From Pseudomonas denitrificans (nom. rej.) (GTDB lineage: Bacteria > Pseudomonadota > Gammaproteobacteria > Pseudomonadales > Pseudomonadaceae): DNA of 64,000 nt. Below are positions 41,550 through 52,046 of this stretch, piece after piece (within the stretch, counting starts at the first letter, position 1; each line of letters opens with the position of its first letter). The translations under genes and the position numbers were made by a program. The notes under the pieces were generated by a model. The model was not told where the DNA came from, did not search any database, and worked only from the letters and a program-made list of their open reading frames with translations. The stretch lies in assembly GCF_008807415.1 (NCBI RefSeq), contig NZ_CP043626.1, positions 2,790,001-2,854,000 of the forward strand, read 5' to 3'.

Positions 41550-42208
41550 TTATCGTTCAGCCAGTGCGGCCAGGACCAGTTGGCTGTTGTGCCGACCGTA
41601 GTCGAGCAGGACCTCGCGGATGCCCGCCTCGTCGCGGCCCACCACCGCGCGCAGCAGGTTTTCGAAGCTGCCGATGAACTGACTCATCTCGCCTTTGCGG
41701 CGTTCCAGGGCCAGATGATAGGTGCGACTGATGGCCGGCAGGAGATTTTCCACGGTTTCCTGCAGGTAGGGATTGACAGCGAACGGGAAGGCAGCGCGCA
41801 TGATGTCGAAGCTGGATTCGACGAAGGCGTTGATGTCGCCGCGTTCGAGTTCGTCCAGCAGGCGCTGCTGGATCGCCATGAAGGGCGCCAGGTCGGCTTC
41901 TTCGCGCCAGGTCCGCGCCACGCTGCTGGCGAGCATGATGTAGAGCTCCATCACCAGCGAATAGAGGCTTTCCACGTGGGCCGCGGACAGCTCGGACACC
42001 TGCGCCCCCGGCGCGGCAGGATGACGACCAGGTGGCGGCGCTCGAGGATCAGCAGCGCTTCGCGGACCGAGCCGCGGCTGACGTTGAGGGTCTGGGTGAC
42101 CTTCTGTTCCTGGATGCGTTCGCGTTCCTTGAGTTCGCCCCGGATGATGCGTTCGGCAAGGTGATGCGCGATCTGCTCAGCCAGGCTGTCCGGGGCCTTG
42201 AACGTCAT
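41550..42208 (-). CDS. GntR-family regulator (FCD subfamily) next to alkB; frameshifted as given
   Basis: The start is ATG 42208 (MTFKAPDSLAEQIAHHLAERII). The wHTH domain (RIQEQKVTQTLNVSRGSVREALLILERRHLV) runs to a five-C run on the plus strand at 42005-42009, where the frame shifts. One extra base joins PRRGAQVSELSAAHVESLYSL to the all-helical FCD effector domain, giving 219 residues. As given, the effector domain is cut off. It is divergent from the alkane hydroxylase. Two dyads in the gap, at 42261 and 42346, suit a GntR dimer, so it is a likely repressor of alkB and of itself. The effector may be a fatty acid or other alkane oxidation product (inference). Confidence 0.85.
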
Positions 42209-42260
42209 GGTTGTCCTTAAGAATCGGGGCGCTTTCGAGGGGGTGCTGCGGACGCGAAGT

Positions 42261-42277
42261 GTAACACAGGGTGTTAC
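42261..42277. promoter_or_regulatory. Dyad GTAACAC-AGG-GTGTTAC
   Basis: Perfect 7-base arms lie in the gtnR-alkB gap, 53 bases upstream of the gntR start codon. It is a candidate operator for gntR autoregulation. Confidence 0.55.
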
Positions 42278-42345
42278 CGCGCCATCCCCCGCCCAGGAGG
42301 GACGACAGAACAAAGGTTGGTGCATCCGCCGGAAGGAACAGGCGC

Positions 42346-42364
42346 AGGATTGTCTGACAATCCT
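42346..42364. promoter_or_regulatory. GntR operator candidate AGGATTGTC-T-GACAATCCT
   Basis: Perfect 9-base arms surround one base, 28 bases upstream of the alkB ATG. The core TTGTCTGACAA fits the FadR/GntR consensus TNGTNNNACNA exactly, making it the best operator for repression of alkB. Confidence 0.75.
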
Positions 42365-42391
42365 ACACAAGAGACGTATCGGGAGTCGTCC

Positions 42392-43528
42392 ATGTTCGCT
42401 TTGTTCCTTTCCCCTGCCTGGATGTTGCGTCTTAAGAAAGCCGGCTACTGGATCTGGCTGGTTCCCGTCTTCGGCATTCCCGTCAGCTATTGGTGGTCCT
42501 ACGGCAGCGACTATCCCAATGCCTGGGCGTGGCTGGTCATCACCGTAGTGTTCGGGGTCATCCCGCTGCTGGACTTCGTGGTCGGCCGCGATCCGGCCAA
42601 TCCCGACGAGGTGGAGGATGTCCCGCCCATGGAGCGCGAGGGCTACTACCGCTTCCTCAGTTTGCTGACCGTGCCGCTGCTGCTGGGCATGCTGGTCTAC
42701 GGCGGCTGGGTACTGGCCACTTATGACGCCTGGAACTGGGTCGGCCAGCTCGGCTGGATACTTTCCGTCGGCACCGTGATGGGCGCCATCGGCATCACCG
42801 TTTCCCACGAACTGATCCACAAGGACCCGGAGCTGGAGCAGAACGCCGGCGGCCTGCTGCTGGCGGCGGTGTGCTACGCGGGCTTCAAGGTGGAACACGT
42901 GCGCGGCCACCACGTGCATGTCTCCACGCCGGAAGACGCCTCCTCCTCGCGCTACGGACAGAGCCTGTATGCCTTCCTGCCACACGCCTACAAGCACAAC
43001 TTCCTCAACGCCTGGCGGCTTGAGACCGAACGCCTCAAGCGCAAGGGCCTGCCGGCGCTGCACTGGCGCAACGAGCTGATCTGGTGGTACGTGATCAGCG
43101 CGCTGTTCCTGGTCGGCTTCAGCGTCGCCTTTGGCTGGATCGGCGCGGTGTACTTCATCGGCCAGTCGGTGATGGCCTTCACCCTGCTGGAGATCGTCAA
43201 CTACGTCGAGCATTACGGCCTGCACCGCCGTCGCCTGGAAACCGGGCGCTACGAGCGGACCACCCACGAGCATTCCTGGAACAGCAACTTCCTGCTGACC
43301 AACCTGTTCCTCTTCCACCTGCAGCGCCACTCCGACCACCACGCCAACGCCAAGCGTCGCTACCAGGTGCTGCGGCACTTCGACGAGAGCCCGCAACTGC
43401 CCAACGGTTACGCCGGGATGATCGTCCTCGCGCTGTTCCCGCCGCTCTGGCGCGCAGTGATGGACCGCCGCGTGCGCGCCTATTACGCCGGCGAGGAATA
43501 CCAGCTGAGCGCTACCCAGCAGGCCTGA
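42392..43528 (+). CDS. alkB: Alkane 1-monooxygenase (AlkB-type)
   Basis: Integral-membrane di-iron alkane hydroxylase of 378 residues that oxidises medium-chain n-alkanes to 1-alcohols with rubredoxin as electron donor. All His boxes are present: HELIHK near residue 139, EHVRGHHVHV, and LQRHSDHHA near residue 311, plus the AlkB marker NYVEHYGLHR. ATG 42392 follows GGGAGTCGTCC. No rubredoxin or alcohol dehydrogenase gene is adjacent, as with the stand-alone alkB genes of P. aeruginosa. The dyad at 42346 indicates control by the divergent GntR protein. Confidence 0.95.
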   Translation: MFALFLSPAWMLRLKKAGYWIWLVPVFGIPVSYWWSYGSDYPNAWAWLVITVVFGVIPLLDFVVGRDPANPDEVEDVPPMEREGYYRFLSLLTVPLLLGMLVYGGWVLATYDAWNWVGQLGWILSVGTVMGAIGITVSHELIHKDPELEQNAGGLLLAAVCYAGFKVEHVRGHHVHVSTPEDASSSRYGQSLYAFLPHAYKHNFLNAWRLETERLKRKGLPALHWRNELIWWYVISALFLVGFSVAFGWIGAVYFIGQSVMAFTLLEIVNYVEHYGLHRRRLETGRYERTTHEHSWNSNFLLTNLFLFHLQRHSDHHANAKRRYQVLRHFDESPQLPNGYAGMIVLALFPPLWRAVMDRRVRAYYAGEEYQLSATQQA

Positions 43529-43547
43529 TCGACGAGTTCCACGCCTT

Positions 43548-43582
43548 GGCGGCAAGCCCTACCCCGGCTTGCCGCCTTTTTT
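43548..43582 (+). terminator. Terminator of alkB
   Basis: Perfect 11-base arms (43548-43558 and 43566-43576) are followed by six T residues, 20 bases after the stop. Confidence 0.92.
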
Positions 43583-43617
43583 CTTTCTGGCTTTTCGCAG
43601 GAGCGCAGTTGCTGGAC

Positions 43618-43693
43618 GTAGGGCGCATAACCCGGAACGGGTTATCCGCCGGAGGCCACACGGCGGATAACGCTGGCGCGTTATCCGCCCTAC
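43618..43693. repeat. Interspersed inverted-repeat element A
   Basis: The ends GTAGGGCG and CGCCCTAC are perfect inverted repeats, and the body is built from ATAACSCG/GGCGGATAACG-type repeats that pair internally. It is 76 bases, non-coding, and lies in the 416-base gap between alkB and xdhA. It resembles known Pseudomonas intergenic palindromic families. Confidence 0.7.
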
Positions 43694-43706
43694 CCTTGTG
43701 CTCTTC

Positions 43707-43789
43707 GTAGGATGGCGTGGAACGCAGCGATACCCATCACGCCTCGCGCGGTCACAGCATGGGTATCGCCTAGGCTCCACCCATCCTAC
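43707..43789. repeat. Interspersed inverted-repeat element B
   Basis: The ends GTAGGATGG and CCATCCTAC are perfect, extended by GTGGA/TCCAC. An inner perfect pair GCGATACCCAT and ATGGGTATCGC lies at about 43728-43738 and 43759-43769. The 83-base unit is MITE-like and separate from element A. Confidence 0.7.
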
Positions 43790-43841
43790 GGCCAGCTCCT
43801 GCACAGACCCCAACCACGCTGCTCATCAGCTGCGGAAAAAC

Positions 43842-43883
43842 TTTCTGACCATTGAGACAGAAATTTTATTGACTCAAAAGTCA
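43842..43883. promoter_or_regulatory. Two dyads upstream of xdhA
   Basis: TTTCTG-N10-CAGAAA spans 43842-43863, and TGACT-CAAA-AGTCA spans 43870-43883, in an AT-rich stretch 62 to 103 bases before the xdhA start. They are candidate operator or promoter elements. No TTGTAYACAA site is present here. Confidence 0.45.
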
Positions 43884-43944
43884 GCTTTCCATAGATTCGC
43901 CTCCAGTGCCCTACCAAAAACAAGAACCAGCCTGGAGGCAAGCC

Positions 43945-45399
<1,455 letters not shown>

Positions 45400-45407
<8 letters not shown>

Positions 45408-47790
45408 GCCCCAGAAGAGCCAGGAAGAACTCACTGCGCTGTTCCGCGCCGATCTCACCACCGGCGTGGGCCGCAGCGTCAAGCACGAGAGCGCGCCCAA
45501 GCACGTCAGCGGCGAGGCGATCTACATCGACGACCGCCTGGAGTTCCCCAACCAGTTGCACGTCTATGCCCGCATGAGCGACCGCGCCCATGCGCGCATC
45601 ACCAAGCTGGACGTCAGCCCCTGCTACCAGTTCCCCGGCGTCGCCATCGCCATCACCAAGGATGACGTTCCCGGCCAGCTGGACATCGGCCCGGTCGTCG
45701 CCGGTGACCCGCTGCTGGCGGATGGTAAGGTCGAGTACGTCGGCCAGATGGTCATCGCCGTCGCCGCCGACAGCCTGGAAACCGCACGCAAGGCCGCCAT
45801 GGCCGCGATCATCGAGTACGAAGACCTGGAGCCGGTGCTCGACGTGGTCGAAGCGCTGCGCAAGAAGCACTTCGTGCTCGACAGCCACCAGCACAAGATC
45901 GGTGACTCGGAAGGCCAGCTCGCCACCGCGCCGAACCGCATCCAGGGCACCCTGCACATCGGCGGCCAGGAACACTTCTACCTGGAGACGCAGATTTCCT
46001 CGGTGATGCCCACCGAAGACGGCGGCGTGATCGTCTACACCTCGACGCAAAACCCCACCGAAGTGCAGAAGCTGGTCGCCGAAGTGCTGGGTATCTCCTT
46101 CAACAAGGTGGTCATCGACATGCGCCGCATGGGCGGCGGCTTCGGCGGCAAGGAAACCCAGGCTGCCGCACCGGCGTGCCTGTGCGCGGTGATCGCGCGC
46201 CTCACCGGTCGCCCGGCGAAGATGCGCCTGCCGCGCGTCGAAGACATGCAGATGACCGGCAAGCGCCACCCCTTCTACGTCGAATACGACGTGGGCTTCG
46301 AGGACGACGGCCTGCTGCACGGCATCAACATCGAGCTGGCCGGCAACTGCGGCTACTCGCCGGACCTCTCCGGGTCCATCGTTGACCGCGCGATGTTCCA
46401 CTCCGACAACGCCTACTTCCTCGGCAACGCCACGGTGAACGGTCACCGCTGCAAGACCAACACCGCGTCGAACACCGCCTACCGCGGCTTCGGCGGCCCG
46501 CAGGGCATGGTCGCCATCGAGGAGATCATGGACGCGGTCGCGCGCCACCTCGGCAAGGACCCGCTGGAAGTGCGCAAGCGCAACTACTACGGCAAGGACG
46601 AGCGCAACGTCACCCACTACTACCAGCAGGTGGAACACAACCTGCTGCAGGAAATGACCGAGGAACTGGAGGCCAGCGCCGAGTACGCCAAGCGCCGCGC
46701 CGAAATCCGCGAGTTCAATGCCGACAGCCCGGTGCTGAAGAAAGGTCTGTCGCTGACCCCGGTGAAATTCGGCATCAGCTTCACCGCCACCTTCCTCAAC
46801 CAGGCTGGCGCGCTGATCCACATCTACACCGACGGCAGCATCCACCTGAACCACGGCGGCACCGAGATGGGCCAGGGCCTGAACACCAAGGTCGCCCAGG
46901 TGGTGGCCGAGGTCTTCCAGGTCGACATCGATCGCGTGCAGATCACCGCCACCAACACCGACAAGGTGCCCAACACCTCGCCAACCGCCGCCTCGTCGGG
47001 CGCCGACCTGAACGGCAAGGCCGCGCAGAACGCCGCCGAGACCCTCAAGCAGCGTCTGGTGGAGTTCGCCGCCAAGCACTGGAAAGTGACCGAGGAAGAC
47101 GTCGAGTTCCGCAACAACCAGGTGCGTGTGCGCGACCAGATCCTGCCCTTCGAGGAGCTCGTGCAACAGGCCTACTTCGGCCAGGTCTCACTCTCCTCCA
47201 CCGGTTTCTACCGCACGCCGAAGATCTTCTACGACCGCAGCCAGGCGCGCGGCCGGCCGTTCTACTACTTCGCCTACGGCGTGTCCTGCTCGGAAGTGAT
47301 CGTCGACACCCTCACCGGCGAGTACAAGATGCTGCGCAGCGACATCCTCCACGATGTCGGCGCCTCGCTGAACCCGGCCATCGACATCGGCCAGGTGGAA
47401 GGCGGCTTCGTCCAGGGCATGGGCTGGCTGACCATGGAAGAGCTGGTCTGGAACGCCAAGGGCAAGCTGATGACCAACGGCCCGGCGAGCTACAAGATCC
47501 CGGCCATCGCCGACATGCCCATCGACCTGCGGGTGAAGCTGGTGGAAAACCGCAAGAACCCGGAGCAGACGGTGTTCCACTCCAAGGCCGTCGGCGAGCC
47601 GCCGTTCATGCTCGGCATCTCGGTGTTCTGCGCGATCAAGGACGCCGTGGCCAGCCTCGCCGACTACCGCGCCCAGCCGCAGATCGATGCCCCGGCCACC
47701 CCTGAGCGCGTGCTCTGGGGCGTGGAGCAGATGCGCAAGCTGAAGCTGGCCCAGGTCGAGAAGGCACCGGCTCAGGTCGAGCCGGCGTGA
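45400..47790 (+). CDS. xdhB: Xanthine dehydrogenase large subunit XdhB (molybdopterin)
   Basis: Molybdenum cofactor subunit of 796 residues. Visible motifs are GGGFGGKETQ near residue 246, AYRGFGGPQG near 360, GGTEMGQGLNTK near 487 and the catalytic Glu loop KAVGEPPFML near residue 732. The substrate-binding pattern is of the xanthine dehydrogenase branch, not CO dehydrogenase. The start overlaps the xdhA stop, and xdhC follows after a 135-base gap with a large hairpin. Confidence 0.96.
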
Positions 47791-47798
47791 CGTGACCA

Positions 47799-47862
47799 TG
47801 GGGCACCGCTGGCAGGGAGAGACGTCCCCACTTCCGTCCTCCGCCCTGCCAGCGGCGCCCCA
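47799..47862 (+). other. Large hairpin between xdhB and xdhC
   Basis: Nineteen-base arms at 47799-47817 and 47844-47862 match in 18 positions around a 26-base loop. No T-run follows. It starts 8 bases after the xdhB stop and may protect xdhAB mRNA or reduce expression of xdhC and guaD. Confidence 0.65.
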
Positions 47863-47925
47863 CCCTTACAAGTAACCGTGGAACGCATCGCGCGCCCGAC
47901 GTCTACACCCTTGAGGTTCGCAACG

Positions 47926-48777
47926 ATGAACTGGATCAGTGCCCTCGCCGACCTGCAACAGCGCGCCGAAGCCAGCGTGCTGGTGACCATCATCGAAGAG
48001 CGCGGCTCGACCCCGCGCAACGCCGGCTCGAAGATGGTCGTCAGCGCAGGCAAAGCCTACGACACCATCGGCGGCGGCCACCTCGAATTCAAGGCCATGC
48101 AGATCGCCCGCGACATGCTGCTGGCCCGCGAGCGCGAGCCAAAGCTTGAGCGCTTCAGCCTCGGCGCCAGCCTCGGCCAGTGCTGCGGCGGCGCCACCGT
48201 ACTGCTGTTCGAACCCATGGGCCAACCCCAGGCGCACATCGCCGTGTTCGGCGCCGGCCACGTCGGCCGCGCGCTGGTACCGCTGCTCGCCAGCCTGCCG
48301 TGCAAGGTGCGCTGGATCGACTCGCGGGAGGCCGAGTTCCCCGGCTACATCCCCGAGGGCGTGACCCGCGTGATCAACGAAGAGGTGATCGATGAGATCG
48401 ACGAAATGCCAGCCGGCAGCTACTTCATCGTCATGACCCACAACCACGCGCTGGACCTGGAGCTGACCGCCAGGATCCTCGAGCGCAACGACTTCACCTA
48501 TTTCGGCCTGATCGGCTCCGACACCAAGCGCGCCAAGTTCGAACACCGCCTGCGCGACCGCGGCTTCGCCGCTGACACCGTGCAACGCATGCGCTGCCCC
48601 ATGGGTATCAGCGAGGTGAAGGGCAAGCTGCCGGTGGAGATCGCCGTGTCCATCGCCGGCGAGGTGATCGCCACCTACAACGCCACCTTCGGTCAGGAGA
48701 CCGGCAAAGGCGAGAACACCGTGGCCAAACTGTTACCCACCAGCCGCCGCGCACGCACGGCCGAAAGCGGCGCCTGA
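47926..48777 (+). CDS. xdhC: Xanthine dehydrogenase accessory protein XdhC
   Basis: Moco-binding maturation factor of 283 residues that inserts sulfurated molybdenum cofactor into XdhB. The N-terminal domain has EERGSTPRNAGSKMVV and QCCGGATVLLFEP, and the C-terminal Rossmann domain has FGAGHVGRALVPLL. ATG 47926 has GAGG 9 bases upstream; the in-frame extension from 47878 is not needed. It is followed 83 bases later by guaD. Confidence 0.94.
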   Translation: MNWISALADLQQRAEASVLVTIIEERGSTPRNAGSKMVVSAGKAYDTIGGGHLEFKAMQIARDMLLAREREPKLERFSLGASLGQCCGGATVLLFEPMGQPQAHIAVFGAGHVGRALVPLLASLPCKVRWIDSREAEFPGYIPEGVTRVINEEVIDEIDEMPAGSYFIVMTHNHALDLELTARILERNDFTYFGLIGSDTKRAKFEHRLRDRGFAADTVQRMRCPMGISEVKGKLPVEIAVSIAGEVIATYNATFGQETGKGENTVAKLLPTSRRARTAESGA

Positions 48778-48860
48778 AATTTCCGTAGCATGGGCGCATG
48801 CCCATCCCGCCCCGGCGCCTGCGCGCGCCCCGGCCCCGAAACACGACTGAAGAGAGATCG

Positions 48861-50164
48861 ATGAGCACTCAAGCCAAAGCCTACCGCGCCAGCATCCTGC
48901 ACAGCGTCGCCGACCCGGCCGAAGTCGGCGTGGAGAAGTCCTACCAGTACTTCGAGGACGGCATCCTGCTGGTGGAAGACGGCAAGGTCGCCCGCCTGGG
49001 CCACGCTGCCGACCTGCTGCCACAACTGGGCGGCGTCGAAGTGCTGGAATACCGCGACGCGCTGATCACCCCCGCTTCATCGACACCCACATCCACTACC
49101 CGCAGACCGGCATGATCGCCTCCTACGGCGAGCAACTGCTGGACTGGCTGAACACCTACACCTTCCCCACCGAGAAGCAGTTCGCCGACCCGGCCCACGC
49201 CGCCGATGTCGCCGGCATCTTCCTCAAGGAACTGCTGCGCGCCGGCACCACCACCGCGCTGGTGTTCGGCACCGTGCACCCACAGTCGGTGGACGCGCTG
49301 TTCGGCGCTGCGCAGAAGCTCGACCTGCGCCTGATCGCCGGCAAGGTGATGATGGACCGCAACGCGCCGGATTACCTGACCGACACCGCCGAAAGCAGCT
49401 ACACCGACAGCAAGGCGCTGATCGAGCGCTGGCACGGCAAGGGCCGCCTGCTCTACGCAGTGACGCCGCGCTTCGCCCCTACCAGCACCCCGGAACAACT
49501 GGACGCCGCTGGCCGCCTGCTCAAGGAGCACCCGGGCGTCTATATGCACACGCACCTGTCGGAAAACCTCAAGGAAATCGAGTGGGTCAAGGAACTGTTC
49601 CCGGAGCGCAAGGGCTACCTGGATGTCTATGACCACCACGGCCTGCTGGGCCCGCGCTCGGTGTTCGCCCACGGCGTGCACCTGTGCGACGGCGAGTGCC
49701 AGCGCCTGTCCGAATCCGGCTCGGCTGTGGCCTTCTGCCCGACCTCCAACCTGTTCCTGGGTAGCGGCCTGTTCGACCTGGCCAAGCTTGAGAAGCACAA
49801 GGTCAAGGTCGGCCTGGGCACCGACGTCGGTGCCGGCACCAGCTTCTCCCAGCTGCAGTCGCTGAACGAGGCCTACAAGGTGATGCAGCTGCAGGGCATC
49901 AAGCTCGACCCGTTCAAGTCGCTGTACCTGGCCACCCTTGGCGGCGCCCGCGCGCTGGAGCTGGAGGACAAGGTCGGCAGCTTTGCCCAGGGCAACGAGG
50001 CCGACTTCGTGGTCCTCGACTACAAGGCCACCCCGCTGCTGGACTACCGCCTGCAGCAGGCGAAAACCCTGGAGGAGAAACTCTTCGCACTGGTCATCCT
50101 CGGCGACGACCGTACCGTGAAGGAAACCTTCGCGCACGGCCGCAACGTGCATCGCCGCGGCTGA
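48861..50164 (+). CDS. guaD: Guanine deaminase; frameshifted as given
   Basis: Zinc amidohydrolase converting guanine to xanthine, feeding XdhAB. The start is ATG 48861 (MSTQAKAYRASILHSVADPAEVG). The frame breaks in ATCACCCCCGC at about 49067-49075, just before the metal motif. One added base restores ITP(G/R)FIDTHIHYPQTG, and the second piece continues with HTHLSENLKEIEW and GLGTDVGAGTSFSQL. The repaired length is 434 residues, the family norm. Without repair, the first Zn-binding HxH is out of frame. It is the last gene of the xdhABC-guaD unit. Confidence 0.9.
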
Positions 50165-50171
50165 CCCCTTA

Positions 50172-50232
50172 CGGCTCCGGCGCCGGGTCCTCGCTCAGGA
50201 CCAACCCGCGCCGGGGCCGCTTTTCTTTCCGG
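50172..50232 (+). terminator. Probable terminator after guaD
   Basis: A GC-rich imperfect hairpin (GGCGCCGGGT with ACCCGCGCC and flanking pairs) is followed by TTTTCTTT at 50221-50228. Confidence 0.55.
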
Positions 50233-50268
50233 CACCTTTGCGCGGCGGCCCCGCGTAATTCCACCCTG

Positions 50269-50314
50269 GTATGAGCGCGCCATGCGCGCGATCGCGGGCA
50301 TGGCCCGCTCCTAC
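50269..50314. repeat. REP-type palindrome, copy 3
   Basis: GTATGAGCGCGCCATG and CATGGCCCGCTCCTAC pair with two mismatches across a CGCGATCGCGGG loop. It is almost identical to the copy at 187 and marks the left border of the usp-lysR-efflux segment. Confidence 0.75.
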
Positions 50315-50372
50315 AAAGAGCCTCGGCGTTAGCCGGCAATATCGGAATCCGGTACGGAGCCAACAGGCGCTC

Positions 50373-50795
50373 CTACTCCCGCACTTCGACCAGCACCGGA
50401 CATGGCGCCCGCTCGATCACCCGCTGCCCCACCGAGGGGTCCAGCAGCCGTTCGATACGCCCCAGGTGCCGGTGGCCGATCACGATCAGGTCGCACGCCA
50501 ACCGTTCCGCCTCGCGCAGGATCGCCCGCGCCGGATCACCTGCCACCACAGCGCCCGAAGCATCGCCGGACTGCAACTGCGCCACCGCCTCGTCCACCAG
50601 CGCCTGCGCCTCGTGCTGTTCCTGCTCGGCCGGCGGGTACTCCAGGGCGTCCTCTCGCGGCATGGCAAAGGCGCGATCCACGGCGCAGACCACATGCACC
50701 TGGGCCCCGTTGCAGCGCGCCAGCTCGCCGGCGGTCGCGATGATGCGTGGCGACTGCGCCGCGCCGTCGATAGCCAGCAGAATCCGTTTGAACAT
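50373..50795 (-). CDS. Universal stress protein (UspA family)
   Basis: UspA-fold protein of 140 residues (MFKRILLAIDGAAQSPRI... ACDLIVIGHRHLGRIERLLDPSVGQRVIERAPCPVLVEV). The nucleotide loop G-x2-G-x9-G-S is altered to GHRH...PS, so it is probably a non-ATP-binding type. AAGGAGAAAGGC precedes ATG 50795; extension to 50936 is not supported. It is divergent from the LysR gene. Confidence 0.88.
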   Translation of the reverse strand: MFKRILLAIDGAAQSPRIIATAGELARCNGAQVHVVCAVDRAFAMPREDALEYPPAEQEQHEAQALVDEAVAQLQSGDASGAVVAGDPARAILREAERLACDLIVIGHRHLGRIERLLDPSVGQRVIERAPCPVLVEVRE

Positions 50796-50959
50796 GCCTT
50801 TCTCCTTCGTGAAACGAAATCCGCCGCCATTCTTCGGGCCACGGCGCGGAGCGTAAAGGCACGCAAAACGTAATGGACCATTGCATGAAACGCACGCTTG
50901 CCCATCGGGCCCGTCGCAATGGAACATGAATGGCACCGCGCCAACCCTCCGGAGTCGCC

Positions 50960-51883
50960 ATGGCCTTGCCCGATCTCAACCTGCTGGTCGCCCTCAATAT
51001 CCTGCTGGAAGAAGGCAGCGTGGTCGGCGCCGCGCGGCGCATGCACCTCAGCCCGCCAGCAATGAGCCGCACCCTGTCGCGCATCCGCGAGGCGGTGGGC
51101 GACCCGATCATGGTTCGCGCCGGGCGCAACCTGGTGCCGACGCCCCGTGCGCTGCAACTGCGCGAGGAAGTCAGCGACCTGGTGGAACACGCCATGCGCC
51201 TGTTCAACGCCAAGGAAAACCTGCGCATGGACCAGCTCGAACGCTGCTTCGTGCTGCGCTCCAACAACGTGCTGGTGGGCGGTTTCGCCTCGCGCATGCT
51301 GGCGGTGATGAAGGAAGAAGCGCCGCGCTGCAGCCTGCGCATCGCCCCGGAGGCCGACTTCGACGACGAAGCCCTGCGGCAGAACCGCATCGACCTGTAC
51401 ATCGGCGGCGCTTCCACGCTGGAACCGGAAATCCGCACGCAGACCCTGTTCACCACCAATTTCGTCGGCCTGGCGCGGCGCGACCATCCGATCTTCGACG
51501 ACGAGATCACCGCCGAGCGCTTCGCCTCGTTTCCTCAGATCAGTGTGTCGCGGCGCGGCAAATCCCGTGGGCCGATCGACGAGGAACTCGCCAACCTGGG
51601 CCTGCAGCGGGAAATCCGCCTCACCGCGCCGACCTTTCACTCTTCGATCTTCGCGCTGCTGGAGTCCGACCTGGTGCTGCCCATTCCGGAGCACTCGCTA
51701 TGGCGCCTGGACCGCCTGGGCTTCGCCCTGCGCCAGTTCGACATTCCGCTGCCGCTCAAATCGGTGGTGATCATCCAGGCCTGGCACCCGCGCTTCGACA
51801 ATGACCCGGCGCACAGTTGGCTGCGGCAAACAGTGAAGCGCGTCTGCATCGAATTGCGCGAGAGCTCCGGTCTGCTGAGCTGA
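50960..51883 (+). CDS. LysR-family transcriptional regulator
   Basis: Regulator of 307 residues with an N-terminal wHTH (LNLLVALNILLEEGSVVGAARRMHLSPPAMSRTLSRIREAVGDPI) of the NodD/MexT-like branch, and a C-terminal substrate-binding domain. ATG 50960 follows GGAGTCGCC. It is encoded in the same direction 163 bases before a three-gene efflux operon and likely activates it. The inducer is unknown. Confidence 0.88.
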   Translation: MALPDLNLLVALNILLEEGSVVGAARRMHLSPPAMSRTLSRIREAVGDPIMVRAGRNLVPTPRALQLREEVSDLVEHAMRLFNAKENLRMDQLERCFVLRSNNVLVGGFASRMLAVMKEEAPRCSLRIAPEADFDDEALRQNRIDLYIGGASTLEPEIRTQTLFTTNFVGLARRDHPIFDDEITAERFASFPQISVSRRGKSRGPIDEELANLGLQREIRLTAPTFHSSIFALLESDLVLPIPEHSLWRLDRLGFALRQFDIPLPLKSVVIIQAWHPRFDNDPAHSWLRQTVKRVCIELRESSGLLS

Positions 51884-52046
51884 ATGCGCATAAAGTGCAC
51901 TGAACGCACTAATTAGCTGCAATCATTTCAATTTCCACAGCTATCACCCTTCCCTAGACTCGGTCGCAAATACCCGAGTTGATTCCTATGCCTTGCACAT
52001 CACCGCCCAAGGGCGGCGGCATCGGCCATCCCCATGGAGGCCGGCC

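Noticed and set aside
39306..42164. Long plus-strand frame of 952 codons
   Set aside because: It is antisense to smc and the gntR gene. Leu/Gln/Ala-rich repetitive translation and no ribosome site.
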